Of a stretch of 64,000 nt of DNA, positions 12,334 through 24,135 are shown piece by piece. Origin of the DNA: Leucocoprinus leucothites (taxonomy: Eukaryota > Basidiomycota > Agaricomycetes > Agaricales > Agaricaceae); assembly GCA_013368445.1 (NCBI GenBank), contig JAACJO010000014.1, positions 62,001 through 126,000 of the forward strand, read 5' to 3'. The notes under the pieces are model-generated. The model did no database searches. It was not told the DNA's origin and worked only from the letters and a program-made list of their open reading frames with translations. The position numbers and the translations under genes were made by a program. How positions within the stretch are numbered: position 1 is the first letter of the stretch; every line of letters begins with the position of its first letter.

Positions 12334-13911
12334 CTATACTACATCAGTCTTCAGCGCCAGGATAATGCGCTCCATTTCCTTTGCAGCGGCAGGGTTATAC
12401 ATCGCAAACACTTTTGATAATCTTGGGAACAGTTTAAGTAAGTTTTTAACGAGGATTTCAAGCTGCGGCGCTCCTGAAGGTAAGTTTTTGGCACTGTCCA
12501 AGCGAAGACTCCACATGCACGATTTCGACGGAGAATGACTTGGCGGTGGTATCGTGGTATCATCCAGCGCCGACGGCGAGAGAAGGTCTTGTAGGTCGAC
12601 TGGAATTGCTATATCTTCAAGTCGAGGGTGTTGAGATAAGATGGTATAAAATTCGGCTGCGCAAAAGTGGGTGGGTGTCAAGAGAGTGAGCTTTTGTAAG
12701 TTTGGAAAGCCCTTGACAAGTGCTTCCATGTCCAAGGCCGTAAATGCCTCTGAAATACGACAAATGACAGATTCGAGAGCGAGATTGAAAAGAGGGATCA
12801 GGTCAGTTAGTGTCGGTGGATTGGGATCCAGATGATTGCATAACAACATATATCGACGGATCATCGGCGAACGAGACGTAATCGTCTCGTGGAGTTGTTT
12901 GAGTTGGGGAGGGGTCCCTTGACGGGTCAAAAGCTCGAGTCCCACTAAAAACGGAAATCTAAAACCAAGTAAAAGCGTCTCTATCTCGAATGCGGTTCCA
13001 TAGACATCAAGTTCTTTGAGAGAGTCGTGGAAAATGACGTCTGATCCCGGCAGAGGCATAATATATGCTTCAGTATCACAGTAGAAGTAGTTGAGGGAAG
13101 GGAGCGAGGAAAGAAGGTCGACAATTGAAACTCTGGATGATAATTCCAAGGATTCGGAGATGTTGATGACTATCTCGAGATGACGGAGATTTTTGAAAGC
13201 CGAAGGTGTGGATATCAAAGGACTGGGGCAGATTTGGCCATTGAATTGAAGGCGACGAAGATCACAACCCACATTTACAACGGCGTCGAGGATTGTTGAG
13301 ATTGTTTCAGGTTCCACTGAGCCCTCGTCAAATTCGATATTCAAGTCGTCGATTGAGGGACATAAAAGAGAGAGGAGTGCTTCGGTGCGGTATCCTCCGA
13401 AGAGGTGGATACTTAAGTGCTGTAAGTGGGGGAATAGGGTCCCATCCAAGCCAAGCCAGACAGGCAAGAGTGGCCATAGGTCCTTGTCCTCGTCCCAGCC
13501 CTCTTCGTCTGGGTCGGGGTCATGCACGTATGATCGGACATATGAAAGATATTCCGACATGCGGATGCGAGCACGTTCCGGAATACGGTGAGTCAGATCC
13601 TGAAGGACAGTGCATGCTCTAGATAAGTACCGTGGCTTAATATCGACGTTACTGCTTACCCAACGACCGTCGGGAGTTTCGCCATTCGATTCGTCGGGTA
13701 AATGAAAACGGATGAAATGATCATCCTCGGGCGCGAAAGAGTTGATGGTAAAGACAATTTCTTTCAGGGAGGAGAAGTCTCTCCACAGAGCGGGAAGAGC
13801 GATGATTGACAATGTCCGCGAGACGAGTACAAGTGTGAATAGAGTTCGTTTATCGGATTGGCCCGCAAGTAAATCAGTGATTTCGTGCCATATGTCGTGG
13901 CTCAGTTCCAT
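12334..13911 (-). CDS. F-box protein B, 2 exons, 505 aa
   Basis: Intact paralog of F-box A and the best reference for this subfamily. Exon 1 is 13911-13660 (252 bp), the intron 13659-13600 (60 bp, gtaagc...ttcag), exon 2 13599-12334. The intron is a multiple of three with no stop, so unspliced mRNA would encode a 525-residue form; splicing is inferred because copies F and H have the same intron with an out-of-frame length. The N-terminal MELSHDIWHEITDLL is F-box-like. The body has recurrent segments such as LFPHLQHLSI and FKNLRHLEIV typical of leucine-rich repeats. The tail KEMERIILALKTDVV is shared with copy A. Role: presumed SCF adaptor; substrate unknown. Confidence 0.85.
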   Translation of the reverse strand: MELSHDIWHEITDLLAGQSDKRTLFTLVLVSRTLSIIALPALWRDFSSLKEIVFTINSFAPEDDHFIRFHLPDESNGETPDGRWVSSNVDIKPRYLSRACTVLQDLTHRIPERARIRMSEYLSYVRSYVHDPDPDEEGWDEDKDLWPLLPVWLGLDGTLFPHLQHLSIHLFGGYRTEALLSLLCPSIDDLNIEFDEGSVEPETISTILDAVVNVGCDLRRLQFNGQICPSPLISTPSAFKNLRHLEIVINISESLELSSRVSIVDLLSSLPSLNYFYCDTEAYIMPLPGSDVIFHDSLKELDVYGTAFEIETLLLGFRFPFLVGLELLTRQGTPPQLKQLHETITSRSPMIRRYMLLCNHLDPNPPTLTDLIPLFNLALESVICRISEAFTALDMEALVKGFPNLQKLTLLTPTHFCAAEFYTILSQHPRLEDIAIPVDLQDLLSPSALDDTTIPPPSHSPSKSCMWSLRLDSAKNLPSGAPQLEILVKNLLKLFPRLSKVFAMYNPAAAKEMERIILALKTDVV

Positions 13912-14020
13912 GATGAGGTGGGAGTGGCACAGTGTTCCCGATGGTCTGAGGAATAGGGAGGCTAAATATCAGTTTTGTGATGCTCATGCCACTGAGTGGC
14001 GTTGCATAACCGCCATCAAT

Positions 14021-14034
14021 TGATCAATCAATCA
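14021..14034. promoter_or_regulatory. Palindromic motif upstream of F-box B
   Basis: 13 of 14 matches to the TGATCGATTGATCA motif about 110 bp upstream of the F-box B start codon. Confidence 0.4.
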
Positions 14035-14130
14035 GGCTTTCAACGAATTTCAATCTCAGCCAATATTTGCTAAGCGTTGTCAACAAAGACACTTGCAACC
14101 CTTCCAATGGTTGTGCAAGTTGGAGAATAG

Positions 14131-14652
14131 GTAGTTCAGGCCCAAGGGGCCAGTAAAACTGAGTCAAATAAGCAACACTGGCCCTTGACCAAATTTTGTT
14201 CCCTATTAGCGAAAAGCAACGCTGGAAGATTATCAAAAGTGGATGCACGGAGGTTTCGGTCCTTAAGTTGGACGCCATTCTTGACGAAGGAATTGATTGA
14301 ACAGGAGACTGCACAATGTACTCAGGCCGACAAGGACTTCTCATGACCTTATGGCCTTCTGATTTTTGTCCACATTATCCTGTATTCCTATCGACTCTTT
14401 AAAAAATCCCTTTTGGTCAAATCAAGCCGAGGATGAGTTGATACTCTAGGACCATTTTTCTACCATCGACCCTCTGAAATGTTAACCTCAGACCATGCGA
14501 CCCCTTAGCTGTAAAGTTACGGAGGCATATAATAATCCTTCTCAAAACGTGCCGTTCTCCTTTGATGTAGTTGTGTGCCAGAATATGCTAGAAACGAACC
14601 CAGTAATTCGTAAAGAGAGGTTGAAGTGATCACCCTGTTGTAAGGGGTAAAA
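14131..14652. other. Intergenic between F-box B and the MFS gene
   Basis: No supportable gene. It should hold the 3' end of the MFS transcript on the minus strand. Confidence 0.45.
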
Positions 14653-17014
14653 TCATGTACGGGCCTCGAGAGCTCTCCTGGAGAATTTGCTCATCATTCT
14701 GATTCTGGGCCCGTAATAGAACAGAACCTGGTTCACACAACATTTGAGCTTAATAGCCTAATCGGGACGATGAAACAGAGACATACGAAGGGAATAGGTA
14801 ACATAAGCAAGGCAATGAACCCAAACAACGTGTTGGCCCACTTGTATGTGAGGTTACGATACATCTGCTGGGTAAAGAGAGGGAAGACTGTTCCGAGGAT
14901 GTTCCGTGCGAGCGATTGCCCGGCAAGTGCAGAGGATGCGTACGGACCGTAACTACGTAAGCGATGTATTAAAATCATAAATTCCCACTTCAAACTGATC
15001 GAGCACTCACCAATCCGCTAGATACGTAAACACGCCAAGGTAGACTATGAAGGTACCCCACATGTAGATCTGTGTGTACAAGGTAAGCTTCCTTTTCAAA
15101 AAGAGATGAAACTGATAGCACATACAGTGATTCCAATACACAACAATATCCAGTGAACAGAAGAAAATGAAGACCAAGCGTAAATGAACATCCCGATCGG
15201 AAGTAGAAATGCTGCGATGCATGGCGTAAGGAGTCGTGCTTCTATTCCTCTCGATGGGTAATATTTTCTATTTTCGAGATACGCAATGAGATCCGCTCTA
15301 TGGATTCATGAGATCTCATACCTATAAAGTCTCTCCTGGTATATACTGGTCAAAAATCCAAGCACGGAGCCAATCCTAAGAATGCGCTTGGTCAAAGGTT
15401 CGTTTAGGAAATATTCAACCAACGCACGAGATCGTGATGAACACGGTGCCCGTTTGGCCTACGTTGAAACCATGCAAAGCCGGAAAACGCCAGAAATGGA
15501 TTCCACAAGGCAGAATAAAACACCCCAGCAAAACCCAATCCAGAGCTAAAGAGACCATCATTACAATTCGATGTCGGTTTCTGCAAGAAGGAAGATACAC
15601 ACGCTGAAGCTGGTCACAACAGGTTCGGTGACGAGCAATCCTGTGAATGCGGCACGTCAGGATAATTATAGTAGGCAATCAGAAGAGCTATAATTTGAAA
15701 CATACGAAGTGGCCTTGTGCAGCTGATCCAAATTAACCTGCCGATTTTCGGTTTCTCCACCCGTGCTCTGTACCTGTTGTCTCCGGTCTTCTTCCGCATA
15801 TCCTTCACGATCTTCTGAAGAACGATAGTGGAGCGTGTTTCAGTGAGAAAAAACATGACTAGAAACGCGAAGACTACGGCAAATCTATAGAATACCGGTT
15901 GTAAGTCAATAGTCCAAGGGAGAGAAAGTGGAAAGAGAAGATCAAGGAAAACGACGTGAGATGTTATAGGAAGACACCCACATCATTTGTATCCATTGTA
16001 TCCATTTCCACTCCAGCTTCGGGTTCATCTCTACCCAGCCAGCCATAACAGGGGACAGGCCTAAGCTAAATATAGCGGCTATCGAAAACCACGCCATAGG
16101 CAATCCACGGCTTTGGGAGTAAAAGCGAGGACGAGCGAATAGCACTCTAGTGAGCGCCGTATACGACTTCTGACAACCTAGCGACTCACTCCGCGGGTGA
16201 CCAGATGTCAGCGATGGTTCCACCAACCATCGTTGCTCCAGTCGAAGCGAAGGCACCTTGAATGAATCTACCAACAATCACGGTCTGGATATTGGGTGCC
16301 CTAACGAGATGAGTATTGTTTCGAAGCAACCAGATCGCGGGACGCACAGGGCAATCATTAAGTACATAAGGGCGAAGCCAACTGAGCTCCAGAAGTATAG
16401 GGGCTGACGCCCAAATTCCTCACTGAAGGCTGCTGTAACCATAGGCACAACGCCGAAACCAAGAGGATACACACTGAGCCCTACCGTGGCCTGAAATTCT
16501 GTGCAATCTAGGTCACGGATCATAGACCTGAAGCCAAGGTTGTAAGCAGAGGCAGCGAATGCTTGAGCCAACTTGAGTCAGAGTTCCGTCAACGATTCAA
16601 GGCGGGTGCATACCGGAAATGAAAGTTGCAATGCCAGCAATGAAGGTAATAAACCACTTTTTACGCCGAGGGAAGTTCATGGGTATCCTGGGGTCATTTG
16701 GTTCGAAATCTACCTGAAGAAGAGCGTTATCATCCAGGAGCGAAATCCCTAGCACGCATACTAACCCAGAGAATGTCTTCTTTGATATCTTTCTGCTCCG
16801 ATTCAGGCGACAAATGAGTGCCTGTTGAGTGTTCACTGACATAAGTCTGTGTGTGCATTGAGAGGAAACCATTTGGCGCTCACTTGGTTGACTCCACCTT
16901 ATAGTCTGGCGTCGACGCTTCTCCCAAGTGCTTCTCGACAGAGCCCTCGATGACACCAGCCTCCTCATCGGGGGAAACGTGTGGAGACTGAAGAACACCT
17001 GGATTGTAGCCCAT
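14653..17014 (-). CDS. MFS drug:H+ antiporter (DHA1-like), 14 exons, one frameshift
   Basis: Twelve-helix plasma-membrane exporter of the yeast Tpo1/DHA1 type; substrate unknown. Exons: 17014-16884, 16835-16766, 16713-16614, 16561-16348, 16300-16190, 16110-15982, 15884-15706, 15640-15603, 15545-15428, 15375-15322, 15267-15126, 15069-15011, 14952-14787, 14727-14653. A hydrophilic N-tail leads to VDFEPNDPRIPMNFPRRKKW, common in this family; further signatures are SVYPLGFGVVPM, GRFIQGAFASTGATMVGGT, SFSLWIGFCWGV and HGFNVGQTGTVFIT. In the exon at 15428-15545 one base is missing near a CCGG/CT junction, between SISGVFR and LHGFNVGQ; all other junctions fit. With that base the product is about 528 aa. 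It is either a recent pseudogene or an assembly error, more likely the latter. Confidence 0.85.
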
Positions 17015-19184
17015 GACGTGCTGGGAGTCGGGAGAGCGAGAGACAAGTGACCAAGATATCCGTGCCGAATTTATATGGTGGAGAGAAAAGAGAAACAAAT
17101 AAGGGTTTGGGAAGGGATCGTAGATCTATCTCAGAGAGGCAGATCTTCATCAGTGTGACGCAGCATTTCTCAGCATGAGAAAGCTAATTTGAGGATACAG
17201 CAAGAAAGATGACCCGTCAGAGGTTAAACATCCCCTCATGGAATTGTTTATCTAACAGGCTCGTAGATCTGAGTGAAGCTTGAAGCTTGAGCTAAACCGT
17301 ACCTGCGTGGGCTGGTGTAGAGTTGCGTAGGGTTACATTTGGGTGGAGTCTGAGCCCACTCAACAGGTCATGCGGTCCAAGAGAGTAGGTACAATCGTTG
17401 CCGCGCATCTACTTTCGATTGGGATCAAGAGAGTAGTTGAACCAGGATTTAATAACACCATAATTACTAAGGCAGTAACCGTCGTCGTAATGGAGGCGGG
17501 GACTATGTGGTAAAGACGGGGAGGTGGAAGGAAGTGGTCATTCGGCCGACGGTGATGAATTTCATGATGTTTATTTGCCGTGGCTGACCCGTAAATGCCG
17601 GCTACCCGGCGGCATCGTGCTCCATCTATCCCCGGATCAAGCTAGTCTGAGTCCTCCACCAACCCTGCTCGCCTACCCCAGAACCTGCATTTTGGGAAGC
17701 ATGAAGGCCTAGAGATTGCCAACCTGACAACATTCGGATTATTCTAGATTATTCTAACTAATTTGAGTCTTCTTTATCTTCGAGCTGCCAATCCGATCCC
17801 TGTCATGTCGTTTATTGCTTGATAACGGCTTCGCACCGATATTACCGACCGCTATAAAGCTGAGCCGCGGGATCCTTCACTCAGACAAGAGCTCACCTGG
17901 TGAGTTGAGTTCTTAGAACCATTACTTGAATAGAGCTTCTAAATAGGAAACAATAACAGGCGGAGTTGGATGGGTAGAAGTTGAGTGTGATTCATGTAGG
18001 GAGAAAACTGTTCCATGCCCAGATAGAAGTATTCTTAGGCTGTCAGATGCACGAGTATAACCAAAGGCCTCAAAAAGCGCTCATCTGTTAACAGACATTC
18101 CTTCTTACACGAGCTGGATTTCTGGGGCGTTTTTACTTCTCCAAACCTCAGATGTTGTACCATCAGAAGGCTGGGTTGACGGAAGACTGCATAGTATTGA
18201 CGAGTGACTTGAATCGGAGTAAGGGATTACTTGAGCTATAGCCGAACCGTATGAAGGGAGCCTTGAGAAGTCCATGATTTGTTGGTGTGAACCGGGACAC
18301 AGTAAGCACGCTTCATGTTGATGCCGGAGAACGTAACTCGTGTCCTATTTAGGTTCAAATACTCTCCACAAGGAACCCATCCTAATTCAGGACAAACTGA
18401 GTACTGGGTGCACGTTGAAGTCTACTGGCTAGCACTGAATCCTTAAGGTCGCCCATTCTGGAAACATACGTTCCAAGCAGATAAGTATGCTTTAGTAATC
18501 GCTTCCCTAGAGTCTCATGGAAGGCACATCGTCGAGTCGCGAAATTCATATCGATGAACATCTTTCAGGCTAAGCCTTACCATCGCTGTACTTCCTTTCT
18601 TCATTCTCACGAAAGAGGATTGAGACTTGTGTAAGCCGCGATTCCACAAATTCCACAAGTCAGCCGAGTCTGCGAGCCTGCAGATTGCGTGAGGCCAGTC
18701 AATTTCAAAACTCAAGAGTCTGTTCAATCCAGCATCAGTCAGATCCATGAATCATGGATTAAAGTCCGGTACAGACTCACCAGATTCCTGAAACTTTCCC
18801 GACATCTTTGTGATTCCTCCGCGAGTGGAGTGGAATCATGATCTAGAATACCGGCTGTTACCCACTGTAGGGCTTGGTTCCAAGGTGTGTGCCATTGCAA
18901 ACCGCTGTTGCCCAGTTGCCCCGGTGGATTAAATACCATTCAGTTTGAATTTCGTTTGGCCCGGGGCGGTGGCTTGGGGGCCCCTGTTGTTGTTTATTCG
19001 AAGGGGATGGAGGTGGAAGGTGAGTGAAGAGGGTCATGTTTGAGGGGGAGTTGAACGTTGATGCGTTTGATGGGTGATCAATCGATCAGAGAGAAAAGAC
19101 ATGGGAACCCTGCAGACCAAGAATAGCCCTCAGTCACTTGAAGAGTGTTGACCTCGGGCTTTGAAACCAGATCATCGCACCACC
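17015..19184. other. Long intergenic stretch
   Basis: About 2.2 kb with no gene I can support. Small minus-strand frames at 18515-18939 have plausible amino-acid composition but no motif or clean splice path. A palindromic motif copy is at 19075-19088. Confidence 0.4.
19075..19088. promoter_or_regulatory. Palindromic motif TGATCGATTGATCA upstream of the 19.2-kb gene
   Basis: Perfect 14/14 match on the minus strand, about 97 bp before the ATG at 19185, the same spacing as in the F-box genes. Confidence 0.4.
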
Positions 19185-20101
19185 ATGTCGCCATCCAAGA
19201 AACGCAAGCTCTCCGGTATGAGTGGTTTGGAACTTGATCAAGCGCTCACTCAACTCCGGAAGCTCCGTTCATCCGTTGTTGTTGAGGAGGTGCCGGAGTC
19301 CGACCCCGCGCCAGCCAATGTATTCACGGACCAGCTTGACAGCATGATTACCACACTCGAATCACGAGGTAACAGCCCGCTGGTGCGGCCGATATTTTCA
19401 TATTACTTCGTTTGCAATGCTTCCTTGTCCTAGTCGCTCTCGTTCTCGGCTCCCGATGTGAAAGCTTTGGGCAGGTTCAACATCGTCCGAAAAGGCCTAC
19501 TCTACCCCCGCCTAAAGGGCAAACTTCGTGAGGCAATTATCGTCTCTCGGGCTGTCGGCTCTGACAAATTGTGGTCGAATGATACCATGTACACGTATCT
19601 CTCCTTCCTCGTCAGCTCCTTCGCGTCAAAAGTCTGTTTTCGCTTCCTCATATCCAGCGATGTTTTATTATTAACGGTGGCCACAGAATGAGACCTCTTC
19701 TCGGATGGTCATTGACACCTTCAGATCAACTGCCATGGTTCCGCCTCCTCAGAAGATGATTGTGATGCTGGAGAACCAAGTTCCTGTTATCCACCCGATG
19801 TTGTCGCAGATGGATACAATTTCAGGGATAATTGACTACACCCCCATTGTCGCGGGGTCGTTTGTCGCAGATGCATTTTGGTCTTGTCCTTGTGTCTCCG
19901 CGTCGCGTGACACAGTACACATAGGAGTACATTCACATTCCCCCAATGGTAAGCCGACGCTATGGTGATGAAATGATTGCATTTTTAGCGGCGGGGGCCA
20001 AGGCATCTGCTCTCACTGGACCCCTCGAGGGGTATCTCCCTCAACTCCTGCTTGAACTCGCTGTCGTTGGCATTTTTTCCGAGTTGGTGTTCACTGTATA
20101 G
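19185..20101 (+). CDS. Unrecognised fungal protein gene, probably 4 exons, frame problem
   Basis: I do not recognise a function. Proposed exons: 19185-19368, 19434-19631, 19687-19948, 19989-20101. Exon 1 starts MSPSKKRKLSGMSGLELDQA (basic, then acidic), and exons 2-4 read on as ALGRFNIVRKGLLYPRLKG, NETSSRMVIDTF, IIDYTPIVAGSFVADAF and AKASALTGPLEGYLPQLLLE. The pattern of nuclear-type basic start, VDYxPIVA-like segment and terminal helix resembles a repeated but unnamed family in mushroom genomes (recollection, unchecked). Exon 1 ends in phase 1 while exon 2 reads from phase 0, so either one extra base, two missing bases, or a different splice exists between 19368 and 19455. It could be a decaying copy. 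The last intron is only 40 bp. Confidence 0.42.
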
Positions 20102-21104
20102 AGGCGTGTCAGTTTGTCAATGGATTACACAAAGGAAGGAATGTTCCTAACCTTCCGGAACGACTATTTTTTTTAATAGCTTATCTTTTCACAACCCTGA
20201 GTACTCTTCGGTCGAAAGCTAAAGCTTTGGGCTGTGAGAGCCTGGCCGTAATCTGATTGCCGGTTTGGCATATACATTTTGCATGATTGTCTGACGCGTG
20301 CTGCGAGGCTCTGACGATTTCAACATGTGAGATTTTTCGAGACTACGTCGTATTTCGGATGTGGGACTTTTCACTGAGCACGAGGTATGTATCTCATTTT
20401 CTGAGTAATCAGGCTGTCTGAGCTAGTTGGAGAAATAATCTGCTAGGAGAAAGATCATTCCAATGATGGGGATTGCTAATAGCTGCCAGTGCGCTTCACG
20501 TATTTATATCTTCCTTATGCTGATCGATGTCGAATGATAATGTTCATGTGAAATTAGGGGAAATGGGTATTATCGAGTGGTGTTAAGAGTGGAATTTGTA
20601 CAGTAGGCTGGAGTGACCAGTTGGTCTGACTTCGCTGCATGAGTAAGTTGTTGGAAATTCCCGAAGCCCAGTTACAACGGCCATTTAAACCCAGTTGCAA
20701 TGCTGAATGCAAATATCACAACGGCAACTGCCATACAGTTACAATATCCGACAGAGAATCAATTTTCACAAGAGGTGTATTATCAGAATCGAAAGTCAAT
20801 CCTGACCTCGACTCTGATGTGAGTGATAAGTAACAGGAACAGAAACGGTTCAGGTGGCCATTTTTAAGAATTAATTCAGCGTGACATGTCACAGGAATCA
20901 CCGAAAATCACAATTGATGGAAGGTTCACCTGCCACATCCACCATCCCTATCTTTCTCTTGCCTGAGTGTTCGGGGTATGCTTTTTTCTGAATTATGTCT
21001 TGAGCATGTCGTTTTGATATTTCTAGTCAGTGAATAGGTGCTGCTACGGTGTCATTCACCCCGCTTGGCTTGGTACCATTGCCCACATCCAACAGTGTGT
21101 CAAC
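20102..21104. other. Intergenic, upstream of the zinc transporter
   Basis: No supportable gene. The small frame at 20639-20833 has no recognisable pattern. Confidence 0.45.
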
Positions 21105-23651
21105 ATGGAAGGAGCGACCAACATTCACAGACGCAAGTCTAGCAGAGACCTCGAGGAGGAAGAGCTTATTATTCCTATACCCAAGGAACCTCGTTCTCGA
21201 CCACCTTCCATTATCCTCGCACCACCACTCCCAGGGAATCGTCCAGGGCCAGGTCATTCACGAAGCACATCCATCTCCGGAGTTTCATCGCTCGGCCCTG
21301 GTTTGGCACCAGTCCCAGCGTCTGCTGGTCCTTACAGAACTACATTCAATCCCCCTACCAATGGTCGCACTGTAAACGGTATGAATGGCTTCAACGGACC
21401 TGCGTCTGCTTCGCATATGAAAACCACATTCGGACACAGTCACAACCGGACTCGCTCCGTCTCCGGACCGTTCGCACCTCCGCAACCATCCCCCTTGGCC
21501 TCATCCTTCCCTTTGAGCCCAGATATGCCACCGTCTTCGTCACATCCCCCCATCAGTAACACTCCTTTCCCTGTACAACTCACATCATCAAAATCACTCC
21601 CTTTGGACGACTCAAATGCAGTCTTTCTCAACGACCCTCCTTCTACTTCCCCAAAACACGGTCGTAGACACTCCCGTCTTCATTCCCGTAACCTCTCCAT
21701 TTTCTTCCCTCGTCCGGCTCTCTTCCAACCTCCAGCATCGCCGAAGATGGCTCACAGGAACTCGAGTTGAGAGGCGACATTGAAGCGCCTGTGAACACCA
21801 TGCCTAGCGCTGGCTCGAGCGTTCAATTTCCTCGCTCGCAACCCATGTCCAACGGACATGCGCCCCCTTCGCCCATAGGTGTCGGATTTACCTTTGGTGG
21901 CAGGCCATCAGCAAATTCGACTCCTACCCCTCCCGCGATGGGCCCTATATCGGGTTCCGACTCTACATCCTCCACGGCAAAGTCTAGGAGAGGACACCAT
22001 CATAAACATTCCATGTCCCATAGCTTCTTCTCCTTCCTTGAACCCGGAGCTACAGGTGTACGACCAAATGGCGCCCCGGCTACATCGACAATGCCAGCAG
22101 AGGAACTTCATACTCAGCCAACACCCATTCCTGTTTCTCCGTGGACACCCGCATCCACTCTACCTACAACTCCATCATTGCAGTCACTTAGCGACGAAGC
22201 CGAAGGTATAGAAGGTGTGTCATTTGGACGTACAATGGGCGCCTTAGGTCAATTCCTGGTTGGAGCATGGTTGTGGGTGTGTGGACAGCGCATCGGGTCG
22301 TTGAGCTGTACAGGAATCGGGTATTGGGTGGTGTTTGATGCATTCGGCGTCGCTATAGGCAAGGTGCTGCCTGGATGGCTGAATTCAAACAACGAAATAA
22401 TGAATACTCGAGAAAGCGAGCGGGAGGTGCTGAAGAGGCCGTATGGGTATGTTCTTATTGATAACTGCTCTTGCTGCAATGTATCTCACGGACCTATAGC
22501 AACCAACGCGTCTTGACTTTGTTCATGTTCGCTCAAGCCGTATACCTCCTATTCTCGGCTGTTTATGTTTGTAAAGAGACTATTGAACATATACTCCTGG
22601 CTGCTGGGGAAGGTCACCATCATCATCCCGGCGAAGACGACAGTTGGATTGGGCAAGTTCCTGTTCCTTCCCAAGGCTTCATCTTACTCACGTTGTTCTC
22701 CAGAATTGAATTCCCCCCGCTGATGACACTCTTTACCTTCGGGTCAATCATCGCTACCGCTCTTTTATACAATAATCATGCAAAATTGATCGACGGTACT
22801 TTCAATTACCTTAGGTACTTCTATGAAGCATGCTAATCCCGGCCCATAGTAACTGGAAACCGTATACCCGCCCCGCTCACTTTCCTTCGCTCACTGACAC
22901 AATCTTCGCGTGTGCACAACGCCTACCATACCCCTGCCTCGATCAATACCCCATTTGCTAACATGATATCAAATCCCTACATCTCAAGCCCTCTCGTATT
23001 CTGCCTAGCAATGTTCGGTATCGCTGTGTTTTTGCCTCCGTGAGCCCCTCTCCCTTTGCTAGCTCCTCTACCCCAAATACTGATTTGGTGCATCAGCACA
23101 CAACACCGTCCTGCCGATCTAATCTTAGCGTCTATAATAGCGCTTGTGACATCTAAAGTGTCATATCGTGCTTGTACAGTACTAGGCACTGTCCTCCTAC
23201 AAACTGCCCCTCTTCGAGGTCTCTCCAGTGGCAGAATGGAGTCATTCTTACGTGTGATGCGTGAGGTACGTGCTGTTCCCCTCATTTCCTCTGACATCCT
23301 CACCTCTGACACCTCTCGCTTGTTGCACAGGTTGAACGACACCCAAATATCCTCCACCTTCCGGCACCACACATCTGGCAACTCACACCCTCCTCCGTAC
23401 ACAGTATGAAAGATGAAGCCGGTGAAACGCTCATAGTGACAGTTCAGCTTCACGTCAGAGAGGACCTGGGCGATGATGAGATTTTGGCGTTGACGAAGTG
23501 GACTTGGCAGAGGGTGGTTAGAGCGTTGAGTAATAATGGCGGGGGTGGGACTGCGAACGGGAAGGCTAACGGTGTTGCTTTGAATGGTGCTGGTGGGGAG
23601 AACGCAAGGGGAGCTGGTGTGGAGGTAACAGTAGGCGTTGTGAGAGGTTGA
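21105..23651 (+). CDS. zrg17: Zrg17-like cation diffusion facilitator (zinc), 6 exons, one frameshift
   Basis: CDF-family zinc transporter resembling yeast Zrg17, which works with Msc2 to load zinc into the ER and secretory pathway. Exons: 21105-22446, 22500-22652, 22704-22795, 22850-23039, 23097-23265, 23331-23651. A long Ser/Pro-rich N-terminus contains RNLSIFFPRP; membrane helices follow from about residue 390 with the His-rich loop GEGHHHHPGEDD; the C-terminal soluble domain has HLPAPHIWQLTPSSVHS and LHVREDLGDDEIL. One base is missing near 21711-21718 (CGTCCGGCTCT), needed to continue PRPGSLPTSSIAEDGSQELE. The intron at 22653-22703 is GC-AG and in-frame; removing it gives WIGIEFP, the family sequence. 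The start ATG at 21105 (caacATGg) precedes the conserved RRKSSRDLEEE. About 755 aa once the base is restored. Confidence 0.85.
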
Positions 23652-23795
23652 TGGGTAGTGGAAAGGGTGTTGAGGTGTAATTTATGGTCGTAGTATTTTG
23701 GTGTCTAGCTAAGGAATCTATCTCGGGAACTTCGAATATTGAGCACCCTCAGCATTTCGAGAATTATAGGTAATTATGGAAATTACTCTGCCAGC

Positions 23796-23877
23796 GGCCG
23801 CCTGGCGAAATGGCATCGCGTCTGACTACGATTAAATCGAAATCAGGAGATTGCAGGTTCGACCCCTGCGGTGGTCA
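23796..23877 (+). tRNA. tRNA-Arg (anticodon ACG) with 10-nt intron
   Basis: Acceptor stem GGCCGCC pairs with GGTGGTC (two G-U pairs); the D arm contains TGGCGAAATGGC; the T arm is GCAGG-TTCGACC-CCTGC. The anticodon stem TCTGA/TCAGG closes a loop with anticodon ACG at 23828-23830, followed after position 37 by a 10-nt intron (about 23832-23841). The discriminator base is A at 23877; CCA is not encoded, as expected in eukaryotes. Confidence 0.88.
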
Positions 23878-24135
23878 TTACTCTTTTTGCTTTCTTTGCA
23901 AGAAACATGTTCAGCTGGTCGAGTGAGCCGTCTCACTGCTAACGTTTGGACTCTGGTGAGGTGCTCACTTAGCAAAGAATTACAATCTCTTACTAGCCGA
24001 TCGACAAACAATTAATCATGTCAGGCTTAACGTGGACACGTGATATTTTAGATCCTCAGAGAAAAGATACACTCTATTTTTATGCTTAAATACTTTAACT
24101 GATCAAACCTTGCGATCTCCCTCTGTCCCATCATC

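Larger units (their letters stand above)
11430..14130. repeat. Tandem duplication, unit 2 (MtDH tail relic + F-box B)
   Basis: Second, LTR-free copy of the unit at 7985-11430. The junction near 11430 places MtDH intron 7 sequence directly behind F-box A upstream sequence, which is diagnostic of a direct tandem duplication. Confidence 0.8.

Noticed and set aside
14024..14344. 106-codon minus-strand frame upstream of F-box B
   Set aside because: Its right part is the duplicated promoter tract; no protein-like pattern.
18515..18939. Two overlapping small minus-strand frames
   Set aside because: Plausible composition but no motif, no clear start and no splice path joining them.
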